Assembly: GCA_013298665.1 (NCBI GenBank)
Contig: JAAFIK010000047.1
Location: 1 to 40,226 of the forward strand
Direction of reading: 5' to 3'
Length of the DNA stretch: 40,226 bases
From: Chitinophagales bacterium
Lineage (GTDB): Bacteria > Bacteroidota > Bacteroidia > Chitinophagales > Chitinophagaceae
The translations under genes were made by a program, and so were the position numbers. The notes beneath the pieces are model-generated. The model was not told the DNA's origin. It searched no databases and was given only the letters and a program-made list of their open reading frames with translations. Of this stretch, positions 28,888 to 36,023 are shown piece by piece. Numbering within the stretch: the stretch's first letter is position 1; each line of letters begins with the position of its first letter.

Positions 28888-30432
28888 AAATGATGTATTT
28901 ACATTTTATAATTTGACATTTTTACCTGTATACTTCGCTAATGAGATTTTGTGGTGTATATACATAGCTATCGCACGACCAGTTAATTCCTTAGTAGTCT
29001 ATCGCGTCTGATCATTTTACGCGAACAATTAAATCCCGAACAGCATATGCTCCACGAACAGTGCTATCTGTCAATTTTTGGCATAGCCTTCGGCCGCGCT
29101 ATTGCCGAACAACAATGCGGACCTGCAAAACAAGATGGTAGGGAATGGAAACTTAGTTTAGGGAGACCCCAAATCGGTATCATCACGCTATACTGGCGGA
29201 GACACCAACGGAGTATAATATTAGCCAGCCCAGGTTTCAGGCATGACTGGCAGGGTTTTTGGGTTCTATTAAGGGGGGCGTAAAATCCCGACCAAAAGCG
29301 TCAGGTCAAAGGGAAAGGATTGGAGATTTTCACATAAAAAGGTGCTGGTGTAACATTTCAATACTACTACACGTACTATTACCGGTTGTACTATGCATAC
29401 ATACCTGTTCAGTACCGTGTTAAACAAAAGCCGAAATCTCTGATTGTTGTTTACAACATCAAAAAATCTTTTGCTTACCTAAAAACAAAAAAATAAAGCG
29501 GAAATTGCTGGAGTTCGATAACTCTTTTGGATCACCCCACCATTGGACTTTCTTTACAGTTAGCAGAATATTCCAATTTCTTCAAAAAAGCACAACTCAT
29601 TTTTCTTTTCAGGATGTAGAACACAACGTACCAGCAATGAACAGGAGATGTTAGCATCACAGAAAAAAAGTCATGCAAAAAACTGCTAAGGCCTTACCAT
29701 AGTTAGAAAGAAACAGCTATCGCTACAATAACTAACAGTTAGTGGGGTTAATTCATTTTTTATGTTTAACCTATTCCCGGAAACTTTTAGACATGCTTTT
29801 CAAATAGTGCTTAACTAATAAAGTTCCGAAATATCATAAAAATGCAATCTATCAAAAAAAATTAATTTAACAAAATTTTTACCATTTTTTTATAATTGTC
29901 AGCAGATTCAATACCTCACAGATCATTGATCCGCTGCCCAAACCAAAGTAAATTAACCAGCAAAGAAAAAATCCGGTAATGCCTCTGGCCGCAGAAACGC
30001 TGTACTTCTACTACAGCAAGCTCCGGTCCCGTTACAGGCCATGTGAAAATTGACAACGGAGACGCGCTGCCAGACCGGGTCTGCCCGAAGCGTACGTGAC
30101 TGGCCTGCAAACCACTGCCAGCAACTGACTGCGGGTAAGGAAAGATTGTGTTTTGGGGAAATAAAACGAGGCTTTGCAGGGTCTGTACAGCCCGAAAGAA
30201 CGGCTTTTCAACGCAGTACCTTTACAAGAAGTGGCAACTGCCAAAATGAAAAACGGCAACTTCATAATAAAAGAATACACTGAATATGTACCGGTTTTAC
30301 ATGATTTATTTCAACAATATACACGCTGGACTAATGTTCTGCATATAGTTCATCCCAGGAATAACGCTCATCACTTAATTGTTTCCATGAAGCCTGATGT
30401 TCTTTTTCCGGATATTGAATTACCTGACATAA
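28888..30432. other. Gene-poor region between the NRPS operon and the hydrolase block
   Basis: About 1.5 kb with only short, unrecognised open frames. The part next to 28887 must hold the leader and promoter of the Dap/NRPS operon. The centre (29800-29900) is very A/T-rich. Around 30000-30240 composition is richer in G/C, with a small perfect palindrome CAGACCGGGTCTG at 30071-30083. I see no tRNA, rRNA, transposase or terminator that I would defend. Decayed genes are possible. Confidence 0.6.
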
Positions 30433-30861
30433 TTAAGGGTTCGTTTTGTTTACTTTAGCTGCCGCTTTAAATATGCTATTATAGATTAAATAGCTGATAA
30501 ACCCCGTTATAATAGTAGCAATTATGTCCCAAATGTCTATTGGTTTCCCAAGCAATGGGTGTGCAAGTTCAAACACAATAACACTAAACGTTCCGAGTTT
30601 TAGTAAGTAATTTCCTTTTATGGTGTCATTGGATAAAATTGCAATTAAGAAAAATATTGTCGGCAAAGTCCCAAATGTATTACCCAAAGTGTCCGCAATA
30701 TGAAAGTCATTTATCTTATTACTGTAAATGTAAGGTCGATAAACACGTCGCCCAATAAACTCATAGATAAGTAAAGCCGAAATTCCGAGAGCAAAATTGA
30801 TTGCTTTGTATCTGGTAAGTTTCCAATTGGTCAGTTCTGATTTAAATTCGTGCAGTGTCAT
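30433..30861 (-). CDS. Small membrane protein, VanZ-like
   Basis: A 142-residue protein with about four hydrophobic segments (roughly 22-38, 63-80, 86-103, 110-128). The last third (FELAHPLLGKPIDIWDIIAT) follows the VanZ family pattern of an acidic residue, a Gly/Pro turn and D-x2-D before a final membrane helix. Function in this family is poorly defined (VanZ itself gives low-level teicoplanin resistance), so no role is assigned. The start lies three bases after the stop of the S41 peptidase gene, so the two are probably translated together. The family call is moderate; gene status is good because of the coupling. Confidence 0.6.
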   Translation of the reverse strand: MTLHEFKSELTNWKLTRYKAINFALGISALLIYEFIGRRVYRPYIYSNKINDFHIADTLGNTFGTLPTIFFLIAILSNDTIKGNYLLKLGTFSVIVFELAHPLLGKPIDIWDIIATIITGFISYLIYNSIFKAAAKVNKTNP

Positions 30862-30864
30862 AAA

Positions 30865-32283
30865 TCATTTTTTTTGCTTACCGTTTGTTTTTACACTCAA
30901 TATACCGAGAAGTTTATCTAATATTTCATCGTTGTCATCTATCAGATGATCCTGGATATAAATATCAGGTTTTACACCTTCCAGTCTTTTACTTCCATTT
31001 ACCCTTATAATATAACTTTTAGGCACTTTGACTACAATACCGGTTTGTGGCAGTTTATATGAAAATTGAGAAGCATATAAAGTGGGGACATCTCCCGTTT
31101 CCTCTCCCACAATCTTACCGAATTTATTGTCCTGGATAAGTGCGGCACTTACAGCAGCCATTGAATAAGTCTGGCGGTTTATCAACACATATACTTTCCC
31201 TTCAAAACGCTTTGAACTTTCTATGGGATTATAAACCGGAAAATCATATCTGAATACCTTACCGTCAGTATTGCTCAATATTGCTCTTGAATAATCATCC
31301 GTAGTATCGGCTTGTAAAAGTATTTGTTCTTTAAGTATTTTGCTGGTTTTAACAGAGAATTCAGCATACCATTTAAAAGGCTTGTGAGCAAAATATGAAA
31401 TCAGGTAATCACTATAGGCATTGTGTCCGCCAGGGTTATTTCTCAAATCAATAATCAAATATTTAACCTTTTGTTGCTTGATTACGGAAAAGGATGAGTC
31501 GATATACTTTTTAAACACCATTTCTCCGTCAGCATCATTACTCCCAAACTGCCCGGCGTTTAAGTACGCAATATTCCCATAAAATTTCAGTTTCTTTTGC
31601 GGATTCACGACTTCTCCATTCCTTTTTGTTTCGTAATCAATTACAGAAACAGCCTTGATTTCTGTTTTGCTAATTCGACTTTTTTTATTTCTCACCTGAA
31701 TCGTCCAACTATCTTTTCTCCCATTAAGCTGGAATAATAATCGGGGGAAAGACGTAAATTCCACTTTGGCATTTTTAAAATAACTCCTTTCGGCTGAAAC
31801 AAGCGGGTATAGTTGTTGTAATATTTCTTTGATTGTCATATCACCAATTGCTAACAATTCATCTCCGACTGCAATTTGCGGGTCAGATGAAAAATTCTTT
31901 CGTATAAAAGCCCTATCGTTTTCAAAAGCCAACTCCAGCGGAAAAACTGTTCCTCCTGCATAGGCATAATCTATGTAAGACCGGGCCGGATAGTCTATTT
32001 CGCAGTGTCCTGTATTTGCAAAACTTACCAGTCTTTGGTAATGGGTAACTGTTTGCAGGAGTGTCAATGAATCCGCAGGCAGGCTAATTCTTAGCTGGTC
32101 ATACAAACTATCATACTTCTTTTTGGCTTGAAAAGCAAAAAGGTTATAGTGCGTTAATTGTATAGACTGATATAAATAGTCAAAGTCTTCTTTTACTGAG
32201 TGACTGGAAAATTCAGGCTTATCCTGAGCAAATCCAATTTTGCCTATGAATACAAAAAATAATAACCCGAATTTGAACTTCAT
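30865..32283 (-). CDS. Exported S41-family (tail-specific protease-like) peptidase
   Basis: The 472-residue protein opens with a signal peptide (MKFKFGLLFFVFIGKIGFAQ, cleavage likely after residue 20), so it should act in the periplasm or at the surface. The C-terminal half has the S41 core: IIDLRNNPGG (277-286), the nucleophile region TYSMAAVSA with Ser374, and the VGEETGD segment (392-398). The N-terminal half (about 30-230) contains a short PDZ-like stretch (VGDELLAIGDMTIKEILQ). Similar Bacteroidota proteins are usually annotated as S41 peptidases of unknown substrate. It is followed almost immediately by the VanZ-like gene and preceded, after 62 bases, by the serine hydrolase gene in the same direction. 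A role in releasing the nearby borosin core is imaginable but not supported. Confidence 0.88.
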   Translation of the reverse strand: MKFKFGLLFFVFIGKIGFAQDKPEFSSHSVKEDFDYLYQSIQLTHYNLFAFQAKKKYDSLYDQLRISLPADSLTLLQTVTHYQRLVSFANTGHCEIDYPARSYIDYAYAGGTVFPLELAFENDRAFIRKNFSSDPQIAVGDELLAIGDMTIKEILQQLYPLVSAERSYFKNAKVEFTSFPRLLFQLNGRKDSWTIQVRNKKSRISKTEIKAVSVIDYETKRNGEVVNPQKKLKFYGNIAYLNAGQFGSNDADGEMVFKKYIDSSFSVIKQQKVKYLIIDLRNNPGGHNAYSDYLISYFAHKPFKWYAEFSVKTSKILKEQILLQADTTDDYSRAILSNTDGKVFRYDFPVYNPIESSKRFEGKVYVLINRQTYSMAAVSAALIQDNKFGKIVGEETGDVPTLYASQFSYKLPQTGIVVKVPKSYIIRVNGSKRLEGVKPDIYIQDHLIDDNDEILDKLLGILSVKTNGKQKK

Positions 32284-32340
32284 ATTGTTGATTTTTCTAT
32301 ATCGTTCTTTTACAATGATCGCTACCGGTTAATGTATTGT

Positions 32341-32394
32341 CAGTACTATTTTGCCTGAAAGGCAGGCAGCACATATTTAATCATAACGTCAAAT
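32341..32394. repeat. 54-bp direct repeat at the 3' end of the serine hydrolase gene
   Basis: This 54-base sequence (beginning CAGTACTATTTTGCC) occurs again, exactly, at 35291-35344. Here it covers the stop codon and the last 16 codons of the serine hydrolase plus five bases beyond. The bases on both sides differ between copies (T versus G on the left, G versus A on the right). Confidence 0.95.
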
Positions 32395-33416
32395 GGCAGT
32401 TTTGATCTGGAAGAGTTATAACTATTTCCTGTAAATGCTGCTACCAAATCTAATTCTTTTACCACTATTATATACTGTCCGCCATTGCCAGACGCAAAAA
32501 TAAGGTTGTAATCAAGCTTTTCTGTTTTTACCCGTTCGTTATACCACATATAACCATAGTAGGTGGGTTGCGGAACAGCTTTCTTATTTTTTGAGATGCT
32601 GACATTAGAAAACGCTTCAATTAATGTTACTCTTTGAGTCATATGCCCAATCCATTCAGCCGATACGATTCTCTTTCCCTTATAAATTCCATTGTTCAAT
32701 ACCAGTTCGCCGATTTTAAGCATATCGGTTGGCAACATATAAAAACTTCCCGCGGTTGTCTCATGCCCGAGTGCGTCTTTTGTCCATCTGTATTTTGCTA
32801 TTTTTAATGGGGCAAAAAGATATTTTTCTGCAAATTCAGAAACTGACATACGGCTTGAATTTGCTATTATACCCCCTAAAATCATTGCATTTATAGAAGT
32901 GTAATCCCATTTACTACCAGGGCTGTTCTTGAAATCCAGATCAAGGCAAAACTTTATCCAATCATTTGTAGTTTCCATTTCATCTTCACAGTCCTTGTCG
33001 CCATTCCATTCTTCACAATTAAACCCTGATTTCATTGTCAGCAAGTGTTCAATGGTTAAGCTGTCCTTTCGCTTATCCCATATTGCCGGTCGCTGATAAT
33101 TCGGGAAAAAATTATACACTTTCTGCTGTACATTTTTTATGAACCCTTTATCAATGGCTATGCCAATTAAGATCCCTGTAATTGATTTAAAAGCTGACCT
33201 TGTATCATGCAGGCTGTCTTTTTTCTGCGTGTTATAGTAATTTTGAAATACAATTTTACTGTGTTGAGATACCACAATGGCGTCAAGATTAGGATAAGTA
33301 CCGTTCTGGGCTGAAATATCTATACTGTCCAGCAGCGTTAACCCTGATTGTGCCTTTGCAATAGAGGCAGAAAAGAAAATAAAACTTAGTACGGTTAGTT
33401 TCTTAATCATAAGCAA
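32346..33416 (-). CDS. Exported beta-lactamase-family serine hydrolase
   Basis: A 356-residue member of the class C beta-lactamase/penicillin-binding-protein-like family. A signal peptide ends at about KAQSG (residue 24). The SxxK motif is SAFK (Ser74, Lys77), the second motif is Tyr172 in DYTSINAMILGG, and a Gly-rich GNGGQYI stretch near the C-terminus fits the third motif. Family members are D-aminopeptidases, esterases or peptide hydrolases; the substrate cannot be named. An insertion with Cys residues (GFNCEEWNGDKDCEDE, 131-146) lies after the SxxK helix and is common in Bacteroidota homologues. The last 16 codons plus stop are duplicated exactly at 35291-35344, suggesting rearrangement around this gene. 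Confidence 0.88.
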   Translation of the reverse strand: MLMIKKLTVLSFIFFSASIAKAQSGLTLLDSIDISAQNGTYPNLDAIVVSQHSKIVFQNYYNTQKKDSLHDTRSAFKSITGILIGIAIDKGFIKNVQQKVYNFFPNYQRPAIWDKRKDSLTIEHLLTMKSGFNCEEWNGDKDCEDEMETTNDWIKFCLDLDFKNSPGSKWDYTSINAMILGGIIANSSRMSVSEFAEKYLFAPLKIAKYRWTKDALGHETTAGSFYMLPTDMLKIGELVLNNGIYKGKRIVSAEWIGHMTQRVTLIEAFSNVSISKNKKAVPQPTYYGYMWYNERVKTEKLDYNLIFASGNGGQYIIVVKELDLVAAFTGNSYNSSRSKLPFDVMIKYVLPAFQAK

Positions 33417-33479
33417 ATCATCAGTTTAAAGAAGTACGAATAATAATTGCTTTACTTCTGCTCTACTTTGTCGTTAAGT

Positions 33480-33637
33480 ATTGCCACCAACGGGTTACAT
33501 ATCAGCGATGGGCGGGACAGGTCTTAAAACGTAAGCCCGATCAGGATAGGCACCGGAACACAAATGCCCGACTGAACTGCAAAGGCCGGGTTTACAACTG
33601 TCAGTCACGCTATTGCTGATACGATGCTGGTGACAGT
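33480..33637. repeat. Imperfect inverted-repeat element downstream of the amidohydrolase (attC-like layout)
   Basis: The left arm (33480-33512, starting ATTGCCACCAAC and containing TATCAGCGAT) pairs imperfectly with the right arm (33609-33637, containing ATTGCTGATA and ending CTGGTGACAGT) around a G/C-rich centre. It ends two bases before the stop codon of the minus-strand amidohydrolase, i.e. it directly follows that gene. The outer 12 bases equal those of the element at 35153-35294. The layout resembles integron cassette recombination sites, but I did not find a clean GTTRRRY/RYYYAAC pair. Confidence 0.6.
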
Positions 33638-33639
33638 TT

Positions 33640-35079
33640 CTATTTTGGTTTTTTCATCATTTTTAACCAGTCAAATTTATCTCTGTTTGCTGTGTTTCTT
33701 TTAGCTAAATCAGCAAGTTGTGTGTTTAGTTGTGCTTTGTCTAACCATCTTCCGTTAATAAAAACCCCTGCAATTTTTTTTGTGTTGGAAATATCGTCTA
33801 ATGGGTTTTCTTCCAATAAGACGAGGTCAGCCAGTTTGTCGGGTTCGATGGTTCCTGCTATTTTGTCTATGCCAAGCCATTGTGCAGCAAGTAGTGTTGC
33901 TGAGGCTAATGCTTCTTCATTTGTTAAGCCGGCTTTTACCAATAAAGCCAATTCATCGTGTATCGCAAAACCTGGTACAACACCCGAAACTCCTGCATCC
34001 GTTCCTGCAACTATTGGCACCCCTGCTTCTTTACATGCTCTTACTAATAACAAATTAAATTTTGCCATTTTATCAAAACGGCTAATGTTTTCAGGGCTGC
34101 TCATTTTATTATAATTATTTGCAACCTGCCACTTGCTTTGCAATAATGGATGAACGTATTTAAGTGCAGGCAATGCTTTAAGTTCATCTAACGAACGTAC
34201 CTGACTTGCTATCCATTCCATAGTAGTTAGTGTAGGTGACAGCCAGGTAGCATTATCTTTCAACAATTTAGCCATACTTTTTGCTTCCTGTTCATTAAAG
34301 TCCCTGCAATGTTTTGCCAGCTCTTCTGCATGGGCAACCATTCCAAAATCTGGCACAAAGGCTTCATTTAATTTCCCTTGAAAAGCATCCGGAATATGCC
34401 CAATAGTTTTAAGCCCTTGTTTATGAGCCTCATCAATAATTGCTTTATATGTTTCAACATTAAGTTCAGAATACACTTTTATAAATTCGTAGCCTTCTGC
34501 TTTTGCACTACGTACTGCTTGTCTTCCATCATCTGCAGTATTAGCTCTTCTCCCTTGCCCGTTTCCACCATCAATCATTGCCGCCAGTGCCATACGAGGA
34601 CCGATTACTTTTCCTTTCCCGATTTCATTTCTCTGCCCAAAGTGTTCAGGTCTGGAACCAAGGTCAAGAATTGTAGTAACAGCATTCGAATTATAAAGTG
34701 TCATATAATCTTGAAGGTCAAAAAACATTACAGCGCCTTGTGTAGGTAGTTTTGGGCCAAAAGGTCCTCCATCAGTCAGTACATGAACGTGCATATCTAT
34801 TAAGCCCGGCATTAGCCATTTCCCTTTGCCATCAATAATTTTTGCATTTTTGGGTGCAGGTTCATTGATGGATTTAATCTTACTTCCTGCAATTACAACA
34901 GTGGCATTTTTTATGATGTTGCCCGGCGACGTCATTGTAATCACATGCACATTTTTAAGTACGATTGGTTTTTCTTCTATAACTGGTGGCTGTGTATAAC
35001 CAACAAAAGATAATAATAGCACTGTGAAAATCAGTGTGAATAACTTTGAGGCCTTCGTAGCTGTAGTTTTAAATTTCAT
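33640..35079 (-). CDS. Exported metal-dependent amidohydrolase (imidazolonepropionase/prolidase-like)
   Basis: A 479-residue amidohydrolase-superfamily enzyme with an N-terminal signal peptide (hydrophobic core 14-28, then GYTQPP). Metal-site residues are in place: HVH (His97, His99) after PGLIDM, Lys201 in FIKVYSE as the likely carbamylated lysine, His228 in GHIPD, His250 in AHAEE, and Asp361 in AGTDAG. This set fits the binuclear prolidase/imidazolonepropionase-like group that often hydrolyses dipeptides or N-acyl amino acids; the exact substrate is unknown. The gene stands between two similar inverted-repeat elements (33480-33637 and 35153-35294), so it may be a mobile cassette. The start at 35079 gives a complete signal peptide. 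It lies on the opposite strand from the borosin gene, about 940 bases away. Confidence 0.88.
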   Translation of the reverse strand: MKFKTTATKASKLFTLIFTVLLLSFVGYTQPPVIEEKPIVLKNVHVITMTSPGNIIKNATVVIAGSKIKSINEPAPKNAKIIDGKGKWLMPGLIDMHVHVLTDGGPFGPKLPTQGAVMFFDLQDYMTLYNSNAVTTILDLGSRPEHFGQRNEIGKGKVIGPRMALAAMIDGGNGQGRRANTADDGRQAVRSAKAEGYEFIKVYSELNVETYKAIIDEAHKQGLKTIGHIPDAFQGKLNEAFVPDFGMVAHAEELAKHCRDFNEQEAKSMAKLLKDNATWLSPTLTTMEWIASQVRSLDELKALPALKYVHPLLQSKWQVANNYNKMSSPENISRFDKMAKFNLLLVRACKEAGVPIVAGTDAGVSGVVPGFAIHDELALLVKAGLTNEEALASATLLAAQWLGIDKIAGTIEPDKLADLVLLEENPLDDISNTKKIAGVFINGRWLDKAQLNTQLADLAKRNTANRDKFDWLKMMKKPK

Positions 35080-35152
35080 TTCGCGTTTTTATAATGAATC
35101 TTTGTTGTTTATTTCTTCAAAAATCAAGTCATGTCACAAGTGGCCTCAAAAA

Positions 35153-35294
35153 ATTGCCACCAACATTATTTGGTCTGGCAATGTAGTGGATTTTCAGCAC
35201 AATTATTCAATAGCATTCATACACGTAACCCTTGCAGCAATTTTTCATAGAAGCACTTCAGCTACCATATTGCCAAACCGGTTCTGGTGGCAGT
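35153..35294. repeat. Imperfect inverted-repeat element upstream of the amidohydrolase (attC-like layout)
   Basis: The left arm (35153-35189: ATTGCCACCAAC, then TTTGG and GGCAATGTAGTGG) pairs imperfectly with the right arm (35261-35294: GCTACCATATTGCCAAACC, then CTGGTGGCAGT) across a 71-base loop. The first 12 bases match the element at 33480 exactly, and the right end matches at 10 of 11 bases. As in the other element, the right end sits just before a stop codon, here that of the 54-bp serine hydrolase remnant. Confidence 0.65.
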
Positions 35295-35344
35295 ACTATT
35301 TTGCCTGAAAGGCAGGCAGCACATATTTAATCATAACGTCAAAT
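35291..35344 (-). pseudogene. Remnant: 3' end of a second serine hydrolase copy (54-bp repeat)
   Basis: An exact copy of the last 16 codons and stop of the serine hydrolase gene, in the same orientation, with no similar sequence beyond base 35344. Its stop codon directly abuts the inverted-repeat element at 35153-35294. It is best read as the tail of a lost gene copy, left by recombination or cassette exchange. Confidence 0.75.
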
Positions 35345-36023
35345 AACAAACAATTGAACAATGAAAGGATTGTTCTGCTTTTGAAGTGTACTAAAAAGGG
35401 GGGCTGCACACCCGGGGTTCACCATTGCAAAGGCGGAAAAACCGGGTTCCGCAGGGCTGAAATATTTGTCTTTTTAACACCACGAAAAAACTCCGCTTTA
35501 TGATATGAATTTATCAGCAACATAAAAAATTTTTTCTTTGTACGCATTAATATATTTTTGGATCCGTTACCGACACCATGCTAAACCAGCGGTTGCCTGT
35601 AACCTGATACACCAATACAAATGCTTTTTATCCATAAAAGCAATTCTGCTTAAACATTCCCGGGTTGTTCAATCAATTTCATCTGTCTGCCTGTATCGGA
35701 GAAAATTTCCGGATAGTGGGGATGAAAGGGATGGGATAAATTACGGGAAACACCAGCTAATCACACATGTGGTTTTCTGCCAAACAATATATAACAAACC
35801 AGGGTAATGAATGATGCTATTTGTATTGGTAATACCGAAAATACCAAACAATACAAAAAAGACATATTGATTAATTAATAACCAAAAAGTACAAAAAAGC
35901 TGCCGGAAGATTTATCCTGCAAAGCTACTGCTACAGGCAGGTTAAGCAGGAATGCAGCCGGAAAAAGGGTAAACCATGCAAACGATCATTTAACTATAAT
36001 TCTAAAGAAAAAATCAAAAAATC
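35345..36023. promoter_or_regulatory. Borosin upstream region with possible operator
   Basis: About 680 bases with no convincing gene. At 35821-35856 there is an inverted repeat with arms TTGTATTGGTA and TACCAAACAATACAA (the second has four extra bases), followed by A/T-rich sequence (TTGATTAATTAATAA). It lies about 170 bases before the borosin start and could be a regulator-binding site. A C/G-rich patch occurs at 35400-35460. The immediate leader (36003-36023) is A-rich without a clear Shine-Dalgarno sequence, as is usual in Bacteroidota. Confidence 0.35.

Noticed and set aside
29047..29283. 78-codon plus-strand frame in the gene-poor region
   Set aside because: Odd composition rich in Arg, Gln and Trp, no recognisable family, no start context; probably chance.
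30071..30083. Perfect palindrome CAGACCGGGTCTG, possible terminator stem
   Set aside because: No following T run on either strand and not next to a gene end.
30865..32283. S41 peptidase as the core-releasing protease of the borosin
   Set aside because: It is exported, on the other strand and in a cassette-like block; no sequence link to the borosin gene.
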